DNA from: Macrolepiota albuminosa
Lineage: Eukaryota; Basidiomycota; Agaricomycetes; Agaricales; Agaricaceae
DNA length: 64,000 nt
Direction: 5' to 3'
Assembly (NCBI GenBank): GCA_027475525.1
Contig: JAMWFC010000100.1
Location: 248,001-312,000 of the forward strand
Shown here piece after piece: positions 36,621-50,072 of the stretch. The notes beneath the pieces are model-generated. The model had not been told where the DNA came from, did not search any database, and worked only from the letters and a program-made list of their open reading frames with translations. The stretch's first letter is position 1. Each line of letters opens with the position of its first letter. A program made the translations under genes and the position numbers.

Positions 36621-37228
36621 TCAAAAGGCACTACCTTGTTCGAATCTCCAAGTCTGGTTCTCACCAGGTTGCCATTTACCCCAGATGGTCACAAGGGTAC
36701 CGTTGTCGGGGTTCCCATGGTCAGAGAGATCAACATTGAACCTGGTTCCAGGGATGAAGATCCTAGAGGTTGTACTTCGTTATGAGATTCGACGGTAGGT
36801 GCTCATCATGGATCAGACGAACCTGTAAACCGAATCATCATCGTGGTCGGGGAAAATGTCCCATGCAACTGGATTGTCCACGCCGTGAACAGGGTGATTA
36901 TTAACAGGCTCTCCTTCTGCGAGTCCAAGGTATTTGCCACTCCCGACGTTGCGGAAAACCCATTGGTTATTGTCCTGCGAGAGCTCCCACTAGAAGAATT
37001 TCAATACAGACGACAGATCGATGCGACGTCTGGACTTACCTTTTGGTTGTCGCCTCCATGTTTATTCCAACCAAGGACTGTGGACGCGCGTTAGCTTCTG
37101 GCTGAAGTATCGACGTGCGAAATGCGACGCGGCAACGCACCTGAGTACCCATCTGTTCCAGAGAGGTCGAGCACAGTGCCTGACTTGGCGTTGACGAGGA
37201 TATATGTGTTACCAGCTTGTATACTCAT
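36621..37228 (-). CDS. Ricin-B-type beta-trefoil lectin A
   Basis: Four exons, 37228-37141, 37077-37040, 36989-36823 and 36762-36621, with in-phase GT-AG introns, give 144 residues, the size of one beta-trefoil. It starts MSIQAGNTYILVNAKSG followed by VLDLSGTDG. QxW-type repeats are NQK|W, NNQWVFRNV and ENQTWRFE, and IPGTRFNVDLSDHGNPDNG forms the third lobe. Such intracellular fungal lectins bind glycans and are often fruit-body or defence proteins; the ligand here is unknown. There is no catalytic toxin domain and no signal peptide. A TATA-like atatataag (minus strand, near 37262-37272) lies about 40 bases upstream. It is one of three paralogues on this strand. Confidence 0.82.
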
Positions 37229-38358
37229 ACTGAATTGGTTTCGATGCGGCAATGGATCACCTCTTATATATGCCTTCCCTCATGTAGCACGCGACATACT
37301 AATGGCTTGTACAATTCCACGTGTTTGGAAGAGAGTTAGGGTCCAATGTAAATCTGGCAGCTGGTATGGTGTAAATGGCACACCTGACCTGTTATCGATG
37401 TCGATCGTACCTTCATTGACCGAGTGAGCCTCATAGCGCCCGCCTTTCAAACTCAGTTTCTGGCCAAGCGGCAAGTAAATAAGGCATCTTGAAAATTCCC
37501 AATCGATTTCCAAGACAGACGGTTGGATATTATCGATCGTGGAGATGAACGTTGGATCAACGATCTTATGTGTCCGGCCATACTCGACTGTCACGGCGGC
37601 CAAGCAGCACTGTATAGGAGGAACGTATGCGTTACGAAAAGAGGTATCCATATGTATTGACTTACGGTACCTCGCTAAATGCTGGTCGAACATTTTGAGG
37701 AGCCGAGACGAGTGTATCCTATCGGAAGAATACCATAATCTCGCCTTTTACGAGTGAAAGGTATTTTATGTCGCCGCCAATGCGAAAAACCACACTGACC
37801 AAATTTAGTTACCAGAGTATAGGGGTGCAATTGCAATTGATGATCACCATGAGCTTGTGTGACGACTTGCTACGAAATAGTGACTGACGGTGTCACAGGC
37901 TCAAAATCAAGTTCTCAGGCTCCGTTTAAGGGTCACGCATTTCATGCGCAATAAAAACGCCAGTTCATCACCCACTTGCTGGTTTTTCCTCCATCCGATG
38001 ACTGTGGATACAAGTCATATCGATCAAAATGCGATAATCTGTAATGGACGAGAGTGTCCATCCCCGTGAGAAAGACCAATCACGAACACCAGACTTGCTC
38101 CCAGGATACAACTTCGTGAATAAATTCTACTTGATGTATCAAGTCCCTGAAAACGAAAAGCACATATCGGCTCGATGCTCAGGCGTGATCTTTTGCAATA
38201 ACATATCACAAAAAGTCCACATTGTTCTTACAGTCAACATAACAAAGTTAGAGTCTAGGCTTGAATCAAAGCTTCATCATGGGACACTAAATTATCTCAT
38301 TACACTGAGAATGGTTTGAAATACTCAGTACTTCGCCATGTTATAAGTCAAGCCGTCG
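37229..38358. other. Spacer between lectins A and B
   Basis: A 137-codon minus-strand frame (37280-37693, starting MFDQHLARYRKS) is the longest. It has no motif I recognise and overlaps the lectin A promoter region, so I do not call it a gene. Confidence 0.4.
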
Positions 38359-38971
38359 TCAATACTCACCTTGTTCGAACCTCCAAGTCTGGTTTTGGCC
38401 CTCCCATTGACCCCAAATTGACACCAAAGTGCCATTATTGGAGTCGCCGTAGTTAGAAAGGTCTACGTTGAGCGACGTTCCAGGAACGATCACTCTAAAA
38501 GCGAATTAAATCTGTTCTTGAGACTTTCGAGGATATCATTTTGGAGATCGAACTCGCCTGTGGGCAGAAAAGTCCTGGTCATCCGGAAAGATGTCCCAGG
38601 GTGCAGGATATTCAACACCCTGCACGGGGACATCATCCATGAATACGGACGGGTCAGCGAGGCCTAGGTATTTGCCGCTAGCGATGTTGCGGAAGGTCCA
38701 TTGGTTGGTGTCTTCGAATTTCTCTAGATACCACTACATCGTACGATAAACGTCAGCCCACGGCTTTAATAACACATGTACATGCCCTCTGGTTGTCTTC
38801 TCCATGCCGCTCCCAACCGGAAACTATAACATGTCCCAGTCTGTCTGCTAAACACATTACACTAGAGTATGAATGCAACATACCAGTGTATCCATCCGTT
38901 CCGGAGAGGTCAAGAGCAGTACCAGACTTGGCGTTGACGAGGATGTATGTGTTGCCGGGTTCAATAGACAT
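38359..38971 (-). CDS. Ricin-B-type beta-trefoil lectin B, with two GC-AG introns
   Basis: Exons 38971-38884, 38823-38786, 38733-38558 and 38494-38359 give 145 residues in the same layout as lectin A, including the 38-base second exon. It begins MSIEPGNTYILVNAKSG, then NQR|W, TNQWTFRNIASGKYLG, VPGTSLNVDLSNYGD and QNQTWRFEQ. The second and third introns begin GC (gcatgt and gcgagt) where lectins A and C have GT. Only these positions keep the frame, so either GC-AG splicing is used or the gene is decaying. A TATA-like tatttaag lies about 40 bases upstream (near 39007). Confidence 0.75.
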
Positions 38972-40210
38972 GGCGCACTGATTTTCGATACTTGGGAATG
39001 AAGGCTTAAATACCTTCTCAAGTGATCATTTGTAATGCTGCGGGCGGGCTTCGACGGTGATGTGCGTTTGGCAGTTGTATTTGGAACAAGATTAGTTCTA
39101 CTGATCAACCAATCGTATCTTCATACAGCAACCGGTAACACTGGTTCTTGGGAAAGCTTCAGGACACACCGCGATGAATGGAGCCAAGCGTGAGATACGC
39201 TATCCGCAAGTTTGACCGTCCCTATGGGAGAAGACAAAGAATTTGACGGCGAGATCATAGAACGACGGATGGTTACCAAACATAACAACAAACGTGTGAT
39301 TCCTTGATATGTTTTCCACCTTTGCGGACGCTCAAAGTCCAGCGTTTGACCCTTCTTACCAAATCTTGTGCGCAAGGCAGGAAAACAAGCATTGTTGCGG
39401 CAGCAAGTATGGATTTCGAATGGCTTAACCGCCTTGACGATAGCCCAGATCCACAAGTCCAATATGATGAGGCATCAGGCGTAGATCACGCTCGGAGTTG
39501 CTTATTCATGCTGTGGCTTCACGAGATTACTCGTTGACGAATTACTTCGATGTCCCAAAACGTGACAACTCTTAGCAAGTAAATGGAGTGAGTCATGAAA
39601 GAATGTGCGTGGGAGATTCTTTAAGCGCTGCTTCAGTACTCCAGTCTTTGTCTTCGTTACCTTCCCAACCTGTCCTCAGTCTGAATGCAGAGTTGCTACG
39701 ACTTCCGTTGGCCTATATCTTTCCGCGGGAAATAGCGAGAATAAAGCGTGTTATGCCATTTCCTGTGCACACGTTTCTGATGGAAAAAAAAGTTTTAGAC
39801 AGATGAAAAATGCCTTTTACCAGGACGAGAAGTTAGCGAGGAAATGGTATAACATACTTTCTACGACGCCAGGACAGCCTGTGATGGAGGTCGAGATGCA
39901 TGATAGTCCCGCGCCTCGATTTTTGTAGTTTTTATAATTAATTTATGTTTTTTTCCCTTTCCTATTCAAGATGTCGAGCACTCAAACAATTGGTGAAATT
40001 TGCGAACTAACTCAATGTCACCTAAGACAACAGCTGTCTACGACACGGATAAGGCACCTTTGCAATGCTGCACGACTTCAGCTTTTCTGCTATGTACATC
40101 TACTCTGTTTCAGTTTCGATATCGTCCATACATCACATCTATATATGACAGTCTTACGAACTCCAAGAGATTAATTTTGAATACACACCTTTGGCGGCTT
40201 ATCGAGAATC
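38972..40210. other. Spacer with unrecognised short frames
   Basis: A plus-strand frame near 39605-39928 reads ATTSVGLYLSAG then CYAISCAHVSDGKK, faintly like the histidine motif of trypsin-like proteins. There is no serine motif or exon structure to support it, so it stays uncalled. Confidence 0.3.
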
Positions 40211-40823
40211 TCATAAAATGAGAGTAGCAAAATTGCATTTACACATACCTTCAGCGAGAACCGCATTTTTAACCTGTTCAAGGATAGCCATCATTCGATT
40301 GCACCCCTCTTCGGTCCTCAAGTCCAAATCCCAACGCTCCTTAGGCGCAGTGTCGGTAACGTATTTCGGAGACCTTACCAACTCCTCGGGTGTGAGTTTG
40401 CACGTAGTCTTCGTGATGCCCGAACGCGCTGAGACCAATGAAAGTCGGCAGGGCAACGTGCAAGCAATTACCAATCTAGTAACGCATTTTTTCATCGGCC
40501 TGTATTCGAACTGCAAGTCCATCGAGTTTGTAGAATGGCTTGACCTCGACAAACGTAGCGGGGATTGTCGCATTGTTATATCTAATGATAAAGGTCATAG
40601 CGAGATCGACTGATTCCTCCGGTGGTAAAACCTAAAAGTGATAAGTGAGAGCTCCTTCAGATCCGTATCCTACCTGAGGTGTGATTTCCCAACCTTGTTC
40701 CATGGGGAAGAAATGGTTCAAGAGCGCGTTCCAAGGGCCATTCCACGCATTTTCATGCGATGAGTTCAGCGGAACAGCGAGAAAACTTTTAAGCAGGGTT
40801 TGCGGGGAGTGAGAAAGTGTCAC
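40211..40823 (-). pseudogene. Restriction-nuclease-like (ExK) gene remnant
   Basis: The first exon, MTLSHSPQTLLKSFLAVPL to GWEITPQ (40823 down to about 40680), is followed by a short intron. The reading then gives VDLAMTFIIRYN, TFVEVKPFYKLD, RIQADEKMR, PTFIGLSAFG and TDTAPKERWDLDL. The E-V-K triplet with following ADEKMR and GLSAFG fits a fungal family I know with a PD-(D/E)XK-like core. A TAG after DEKMRY and one frame change before TCKLTPEE break it. The function cannot be stated. It could also be a low-quality copy of a functional gene elsewhere. Confidence 0.45.
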
Positions 40824-42095
40824 AGGTGTGACATGACAGATCAGTCACTCAGACAATTCACACATTTTCCCCAAAGTCTCCCGGATGACGAGAGAAGAAA
40901 TGATGTGTCACAACGCAGTGCTGATTTCGCCTGCCCTTACCGACTCATTATGATGTAAATATAAAGTAGGACCCGCGTAATGATTTGTTTCTTCTTTGAA
41001 GTAGCTGGCCTCTTCCTGCGTAACAGACTCGAATTCCAAGTACAGCTGGTCTGCCCTTATTTGTCATCTGAGGTGCTCCGACCGACACTCGCTCTCCTAT
41101 TTTCCCTGGCCGTCATTGTACAGGCAGCGCCCTTGCTGTCCTTTCGCGAAGGCCTTCGAGCCGGTAAATTCCATCCTCGCATAGGTACAGTGGTCCTTTC
41201 CAAACCCGCGCGAAGAACTTGCTCCTCGAGATGTCTCGTGGTCTGGCACTAGGTTCAGATCTCGCATGGGGAAAGTTGTTCTTCCTAGAGCCGGAGAGCA
41301 ATCCAGGCAATTTCTCTCATCCTCTGGGTCTAATAAGAGACTCGACGTACCATTAGTGGTCACCACACTGACTCAATCGTGAGTATTCAGGAAACTGCAT
41401 GTCGCGATAGAGAAGGAACGTAAGAGATGAAGAATGGTGTTCTCGAATGCACCTTGAACCCGGACAGGAAACTGCATGTCGCGATAGAGAAGGAACGTAA
41501 GAGATGAAGAATGGTGTTCTCGAATGCACCTTGAACCCGGATATTAGTAGGAAAGGCCTAGATGATAGCTCGGTACACGAACCCCAGGTCAGGAGCACGC
41601 TCGTCGTGACATCGGCGGAACGGCAGAAGCAGGCGAAATGCACAATGAATGCTGAACCAGACCGCGGTACCCGGATGGTTCAGCAGAGTATACATAGAAC
41701 TGCCAACGAGCATGGAAGTTAGAATGTACTCCTTGTGCATGATGCATATTCGTAATCTAACTTAACATGGCTAAAGTAGTCGGCGCACTATCACTTTTTA
41801 GTGATGAACCAGTCCGAAATATAACTAATATTCAAGAAATGTTTTCATTCCGGTATTCTGGGTAGAAACTAAATGCCGAGTCGTATTGGCAAACATGGGA
41901 AAGGGATATTCTCGAAAAAGTCCCCAAGCCCACAGCGACACAATGGTATGTAAGCAGTCAATATAGAGCGCCTAGATGGTATACATAGTAACAATCAGAT
42001 ATAGCATATAGGTGGTATGTACAAAGTGTCCCCGAACGTGCGGCTAGGATAGAGATGAGAATCAAGATACTTTAGATTAGATAAGAAAACCCACC
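40824..42095. other. Spacer, includes a 77-base duplication
   Basis: No gene is supported. The minus-strand frame at 41097-41366 has no recognisable motif. The region contains the tandem duplication at 41388-41541. Confidence 0.4.
41388..41541. repeat. 77-base perfect tandem duplication
   Basis: Bases 41388-41464 equal 41465-41541. It lies outside any recognised mobile element. Confidence 0.9.
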
Positions 42096-42695
42096 TTATT
42101 GAACAAGTGCAAACTTCCACGTCTGATGGACGCCCGCCCACTTGAACCAGAGGGTGATGGGCGTCTCGGGTGCAGGGTTTCCCTGGTCAAAGAGGTCCCA
42201 GACCAAAGTTGTCCCATGGATATAGACCCTGGAGATAAGATTATGGACTTTCGACACGGAAAAGTTTATCGATTGAGCGCCTACCTGTAGGTGCTAGGGT
42301 CAACATCGTCATGCCAGATATCCCATCCAAAAGGGGTAGTCTGTGCAACGAGGCGCGTTCCATCGGATTGAGATCCATCAATACCGATGAAAAGTCCGCT
42401 GCCGACAGATTGGAAAGTCCAACCTATGTTTGTCCAGTTCAACCTCCACTACATAGTACTCAAGGTGAGCTGAGCTTGTAGACAAACTTTGAAAAGACAT
42501 ACCTGCTGATTGGTGGTATTGAAGAGAGGGAATCCGATGACTATGTGTGGCTGTTGGTTTGACACATCAAACTAATGTTGAAAAAGGTGACATACGAGAC
42601 CTATTGTCGCGTCCCGACAAGTCGACGACAGTGCCAGATTTAGCATTGGTAATAGTATACACACTTCCAGACTGGACAAGTTCGTGAGCAGACAT
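42096..42695 (-). CDS. Ricin-B-type beta-trefoil lectin C, divergent
   Basis: Exons 42695-42596, 42540-42503, 42448-42285 and 42228-42096 give 144 residues. I chose donor gtatgt at 42595 over the nearer gtctcg because it keeps the frame and restores the 38-base exon 2. Motifs are SGSVYTITNAKSGTVVDLSG, LIGFPLFNTTNQQ|W, WTFQSVGSGLFIG, TLVWDLFDQGNP and VHQTWKF. All introns are GT-AG. It is less similar to A and B than they are to each other. A TATA-like attaaaag lies near 42778. Confidence 0.78.
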
Positions 42696-44783
<2,088 letters not shown>

Positions 44784-46353
44784 ATGCAGACATGGGCGCG
44801 GTACACGATTCTCGTCCTCGTGATGCTGGTAGGTCATCCTGAATTATCCACCATCCAATTCCAGGCACAGATTGACTCAATGCCAAGGTCGTCTTACATT
44901 CAATTCTGAGTTTCTCACATGAAGAGTACAATCGAGCGACGTCTCTTTCTTCAATAATGGGTGGTGGAAAGAAATATGATGCGCCGCTCGTACCGCCGGA
45001 ATACCATTTCCTAGAAAATGAACCACTGGCAGTTGATCGAAGAGCCAACGCAACCTTTGTTATTCTTGCGAGAAATACAGATGTAGATGGCACAATACGG
45101 AGTATACGAGATATTGAGGACCGGTTTAACAGGGCCCGTGGTTACCCTTATGTCATCCTGAACGAGGTGCCCTTCACAGAAGAATTCAAAAAGTAAGGTG
45201 TTTCAAGTTCAGGTCGTACACGTTCTCAGGGCGTCGTACAGACGGGTGTCTGTTATCTCAGCATCTAAAATGGAGTTTGGTCTTATACCGCGTGAGCATT
45301 GGTTCCAACCGGACTGGATTGACGAAAAGAAGGCGGCGGCAGCGAGGAATAAGATGGAGGAGGAGAAGATTATATACGGAGGAAGTATATCGTGAGTTTT
45401 GATTCTATACGTGGACTTCCTTTGACAGAACCGTCCTCAGATACCGAAATATGTGCCGTTTTAACTCTGGCGTACGTTCGCTACATTAAGACGATTCAAA
45501 TCCATTCATCGCTGATGAACCCGACAGTTCTTTTTTAAACAAGAGCTGCTTCAGAAATACAGATGGTATTGGAGGATAGAGTAAGTCCCTCCATGATTAT
45601 TTTTCCCGTCTCTGAATTTTGCAGGCCGGACGTGCACTTCCATTGTGACCTTTCCTTTGACCCTTTCCTGTTCATGGAAGATCGCAACAAAACTTACGGA
45701 TGGACGATCACAATGTACGAATTCGAAAAGACAATCCCGACACTATGGGGTCATGTCCAAGACTTCATGAAACTGCATCCTCAGTATGTGGCGGAGGGTA
45801 ATGCGATGGGTTTCATGTCCCCAGACGGAGGAATGTCGTATAACCTGTGTCATTGTTGGTACTTTTGGGTTTTTCCACCTAGACTACTGTTGATCTACTT
45901 TTTTCCCAGTCTGGAGCAATTTTGAAATTGCGGATATGGACTTTTGGCGGGGAGAAGCATATACCGCGTTCTTTGAATACCTCGATTCCTTGGGTGGATT
46001 CTATTACGAGGTATGCGTCTCGTCTTTGCCATCACATTTCACTTACTTGGAGTCACAGCGCTGGGGCGATGCACCTGTCCATAGTATCGCAGCGGCCATG
46101 TTCCTGAATAAGGACCAGTTACATTTCTTCAATGAAATAGGCTATGAGCACAACCCATACACGCACTGCCCCAGGGGACAAGAGACGTGGGAGAAGGGGC
46201 GGTGTTCATGCAACCCTGATAAGAGTTTCGGTGAGTGTTGTGTTTTCGCTTGATCTTTTCAGAATAGCATAATATTGACGTTTGTTTTAAATAGACTATG
46301 ATGGTTACTCCTGCATGAAATACTGGGACAATTTCATCAGTGGTGACCGATGA
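44784..46353 (+). CDS. GT15 alpha-1,2-mannosyltransferase (KRE2/MNT1 family)
   Basis: The family transfers mannose from GDP-mannose to glycoprotein glycans in the Golgi. Exons: 44784-44828, 44927-45192, 45230-45391, 45441-45471, 45528-45580, 45625-45854, 45910-46010, 46059-46230, 46295-46353; about 372 residues. Family motifs: NATFVILARN, EDRFN, YVILNEVPFTEEF, FGLIPREHW, YRNMCRFNSG, RWYWRIEPDVHFHCD, YGWTITMYE, TIPTLW, YNLCHFWSNFEIADMDFW and GGFYYERWGDAPVHSIA. Everything from 44957 on is firm. The first exon, which supplies a short hydrophobic anchor (YTILVLVML), depends on a 98-base intron and is tentative; translation might instead begin at 44957. Confidence 0.88.
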
Positions 46354-46906
46354 ACACCATAAACATACCGTGATTAATCTATTGTATATTACGATGCCTT
46401 GAGTAACTTATCGATTGCGTAGCGTAGAACTATCTCATAGTAAATAGGTTGATACTGCCAGGTCTGGACGCGTGAAGGCAAAAGCGAGCCAGTAGCATCT
46501 TATGGTGAGGATGGATGGACCATATTTGATGTAGACTCGCCGATCGATCCCAGACATATTACGGTTATGGCCGTAAGAATGATTATGGGTCCGGGTGAAG
46601 TTTGAAAGGACCCGTACCGTATAATGACGGTAGGTCAAATAATTAAATTATGGCCCATTCCAGTCATGTGTGTCCAGAAGCAACAACATAATTGTTTGTT
46701 AAGCGCAGGTAAGAAAAATCAGTGTTAGTGAAGATGAGATGTCGTAAGATAGCCATGACATCATTGACATCTATGATTCATTTGTTTGCTATTATCTAAC
46801 GGGTTTCAAGAAAATTCGTCAGACTGTCTTTACTCGTGCTTCCCTCATTCTGCTGGGCCTAATTAGACCTTCACTGCACACCGTCCAATTTCCCATATCT
46901 ACTTGT
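46354..46906. other. Spacer between GT15 and cassette B
   Basis: Nothing is recognised. The end, from about 46830, is already homologous to the 5' flank of the cassette A partner gene. Confidence 0.4.
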
Positions 46907-47885
46907 ATGTTTGGAAGTTTTTCTCCAGGCCTAGCATTGATTCTTCAATTCAGGCTTATCTTGTCGAAGTCCATGGATTATGAAATTGAACCTGCTTCTG
47001 CGCAGGAACAGCATGGAAGGGTCGCCGCTCTACGCACGCTGATAGCACGTGGTATTCCAAGTATCCTTTGGGGTGAAGACGCAATGCGCTATGCTCCGCT
47101 TTACAGAGTTCCGACGGCCCTCTTTGATCAACAAATTTTAGTCCCAGACCATCTTGTGGAAAAGTCGGCTGCCGTCTTACGAGAAGGCCTCTATAGACGT
47201 ATGCCCTTTCATATGAACCATCTGGATTTCTTCGGTCCTCTCAGGGGTACCTCCCCGTTCCCAAAGGGAATCCGTATGAAACATCGTGACATCCCCGAAG
47301 AAGAGCCCTATAAGCTCTCTCCCATTCCAATGGCCATTATTCTTCTTCCGCAATCATATTATGGCATGTCCGTGGATGCTCTGGAACGACTTCAGCCGTT
47401 ACAACTAGGAGATTCACTCTCCGCTGTTAATGCCGGGGTCCTCATTCCAAAATATCACACATTTTTAGAAGGTTTAGTCCACTTCCTCATGAATCCGCCA
47501 ACTGGTTTAGAACATCACCATGGATGCGGAAGCTTACATCATTTTGTCTTCCTTGAATACTTACTCATGTACCGGGTGGGGTATGGCGAAGCTGAAGATT
47601 ATCCTCCAGTTGGAGAGCTATATCCGGCTGAGCGCGAGATTCTTGAAGAGCTTCAAACGGAAGAGGCTCGCTATTTTATTGGGACATGGTTCAAGAGGAG
47701 AATACCTCCAAACGAAATGGAAATCCGTGACTATCGGGCTAAGCACGATAGCAATCCATTGTAAGTGTCGCATTATCCTAAGTGTCGCATTATTATTTCA
47801 TGATCTAATATATACCTCCAGGTTTGTTCAACGTAATACAGCTAAATCTGTCTTGTCAGTGTCAGGCAATCAGGACTTAGTGTAA
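46907..47885 (+). CDS. Cassette B partner protein, WGEDA family (unknown function)
   Basis: Exons 46907-47760 and 47822-47885 give about 305 residues. A start at the inner ATG, MDYEIEP (about 46973), is also possible. It is nearly the same protein as the gene at 13962-14924, with PSILWGEDAMRY, PTALFDQQILVPD, PIPMAIILLPQSYYG and PKYHTFLEGLVHF conserved. The intron carries a small tandem repeat (aagtgtcgcatta twice). The frame is intact. The gene lies upstream of, and in line with, the nucleotidyltransferase-like gene at 48635. Confidence 0.68.
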
Positions 47886-48634
47886 GGTGAAGTCTATTTG
47901 TCTGTGAATCCGACCTAATGCAATGTAGTAGGGGTCGAAGAAATTACTCAGTGGCGACTGCTGTAACACAAGCGAGGGCAAGGTCATGGGGTGTACCTCA
48001 TGGTTATCGATCTATTAGCTCATTGAGGGCGGTCTTACCATTGTACCGAAGACTACTACGGCGTCCTTAAACATAATAATAATGTAGTGTCAATGTCCAT
48101 CGGCTCTGAGCCGACGACAAAAGAAGATCAAAATCTTGAACTGAGGTTACTGTCATGGGTTACTACGTTTCAGCAATAGATGAGTATGTTATTCAAACCC
48201 TAACTTCACAGAATATGCCGAAGTATCCCCGTTACTCGAGCCCCTTTCTGCGAGGAGTAAAAAACAAAAACAAAAAGATCACCCACAAGTGGTTAAAGAT
48301 AAACTATGACAATCTTCTCTTATACTACTTACGCCCATGATAGATCAAATTTCGATCAAAGCGTGCTTATTCCCACACACGGCATCAAACGGCAGACGTC
48401 AAGAAGACCCTCCCAACGGGACTCGATGAATGAATTCTAGCTCGTTTTTTTTTATTCAACTTTGGTACATTACCAGATGATTGTGGTCACTCAATGAGCC
48501 AATAAAATGAGTGATAAATTCACAAGAGATCAAAAGTGTCGATTAGGGGGGGGGAGGGTCGATTGCCCCGTCAGCCATAATACTTCAACGCTGCTATATA
48601 GGACAGTTCTATACTCGTGTATTTCTCGCAAACC
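47886..48634. other. Cassette B internal spacer
   Basis: To about 48340 this matches the 3' flanks at 13400-13960 (inverted) and 15371-15840. A TATA-like gctatatagg near 48590-48600 lies about 40 bases before the next ATG. Confidence 0.5.
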
Positions 48635-49315
48635 ATGTCTCTCGTACCAGCGATTAGGTTGTCAAGAAACATGGCTGTCGTCCCGGTCATCAAACCGATC
48701 ACACGTCTTAATGCTGGGTCCACGTCGATGCTCAAGTTCCTTGTCGAAAGAGCGAAAGTGTTGAACCTGGACTATGCTGTCGGTGGCGCCGTAGCACTCG
48801 CCATGCATGGTATTATTCAAAGACATACATGGGTCAGAGATCTTTCACTGGCAGAATAGTTATCTCATTGACACATGGATTTCAGGATGTCGATTTCTAT
48901 ATCTCTGCTGGAAGGTGGCTTGACTTCTGGAGACGGCTCTTGATAGATCTGGATGAGAGCAAACGTGAAACTGTCATCTTTCCAGGGATTCCACGAACCA
49001 GCCCGAATGCTACAGACCATGCGACAAAGGGGATTGTATTCAAACACTGTGACCTCAAATCAGATAAGAATACCAAGGCGGACGTCTCAGAGAAAGATAA
49101 AATGATAGAAAAGTACGTCGAGGTGGATGGAATTCGTCTCTGCGTTGTGCCTGTATTGCTTGTCAACAAACTGGGTGCTGTATCTCGCCTTTGACCACGC
49201 AAAATCAAGACAGATGTCAATGATGTCATGGCTATCTTACGGCACCTCATCTTCTCTAAACAAACCATCTCTCAGAGCGTTCAGCAGTTCCCAGCCGACC
49301 CCGACACTTTGATGC
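48635..49315 (+). pseudogene. Nucleotidyltransferase-like gene, cassette B (nonsense codon)
   Basis: Exon 1 is 48635-48832 and exon 2 starts at 48886, after a 53-base GT-AG intron. Spliced, the protein reads YAVGGAVALAMHG, IIQRHTW, DVDFYI. This matches the core of nucleotidyltransferase-fold enzymes: a glycine pair, HG, R-x-T and D-x-D. Further on are RLLIDLDESKRE, YVEVDGIRLCVVPVLLVNKL and TDVNDVMAILRHL. A TGA at 49192-49194, after AVSRL, interrupts the frame where cassette A has arginine. The tail is then lost at about 49315, so it lacks the last 35 or so residues present in A. The active-site part is complete. Confidence 0.62.
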
Positions 49316-49395
49316 ATAATGTGGTATAATTATAGTATAATAGTAATGCAATATCTAGTGTAACTTGGATGGTGCAATTAATGCATTAGTAAGGC

Positions 49396-49498
49396 AAAAA
49401 AAGAATGACTAAAACACGGCAGTACCAAGATTCGAACTTGTGCACCACAGACCTGAACACATAGTAATTAATAGCACTAACCATTAACCTAAGTTGCC
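49396..49498 (-). repeat. tRNA-like SINE head
   Basis: On the minus strand an A-box-like taggttaatgg (about 49484-49494) is followed at tRNA spacing by a perfect B-box core, gttcgaatc (49429-49437). A run of seven T follows (complement of 49396-49402) as a possible polymerase III terminator. The arms do not fold into a good tRNA, so I read it as a tRNA-derived SINE and not a tRNA gene. Confidence 0.4.
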
Positions 49499-49713
49499 TC
49501 AGTAACTCAAGTAAAAGAGCGCATGTAGTAAAGGGGAGACAAGCTCCCCTTTAATAAATATACCTGTCCTAAGCCTTAACCAAACCTCTACCTAACTACC
49601 TAACACTAACAAAACCTTAACAACCCTAACCAAGGCCTAACCAGCTAACTGGTGTGAGCACTAGACAGGTCTCGCAACTGTATCTATATTTTGTAACTTA
49701 GATTATTTTCAAT

Positions 49714-49800
49714 GGCATGGTGGTCTATTGGTTATATTGTTGATCTCCTGCTTATTTATACAAAAGATCCTCTGTTCAATTGACGTTAAAATGCCAGTTT
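49714..49800 (+). repeat. Second tRNA-like SINE head
   Basis: An A-box-like tggtctattgg (49721-49731) and a weaker B-box-like gttcaattg (49774-49782) lie at tRNA spacing on the plus strand, oriented away from the first head. Confidence 0.3.
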
Positions 49801-50072
49801 TCAGAAGACCAATGTAAGGGCCTGATGAATCGCGACAATCACATGAGCTAGCCTAGGAGAGGAGGCGCAAGTGAGACTGGGTTCCGTAGGGAACTTTCAC
49901 TTTGACGTCCTCCTCCCTAGGTAAGAACTTAAACTTAGTCAGAGGGAACTTCCACTGACTGCGACTACAATAGATTGTCGTGAGTTGATTCTTATTTTTT
50001 AGTCTATATCTGGGAACTGTGTTCATCGTTCAGTTACACCTCCTCAATTTTCTGTGCAACATTTCGAAGTAA

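Larger units (their letters stand above)
49316..50072. other. Spacer with SINE-like sequences
   Basis: The stretch 49540-49640 (ctcccctttaataaat, then CCTAACC-rich) resembles 52960-53090. Two tRNA-like promoter patterns flank it. No gene is seen. Confidence 0.4.

Noticed and set aside
37280..37693. 137-codon minus-strand frame upstream of lectin A
   Set aside because: There is no recognisable motif or exon pattern, and it overlaps the lectin promoter.
39605..39928. Trypsin-like protease fragment (ISCAHV)
   Set aside because: A single weak motif without the serine or aspartate elements is not enough.
36621..42695. Ricin-type toxins
   Set aside because: Only the sugar-binding beta-trefoil is present. 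There is no A-chain-like catalytic domain and no secretion signal, so they are called lectins.
49396..49498. Functional tRNA gene
   Set aside because: A and B boxes are present, but the acceptor and anticodon stems do not pair convincingly.
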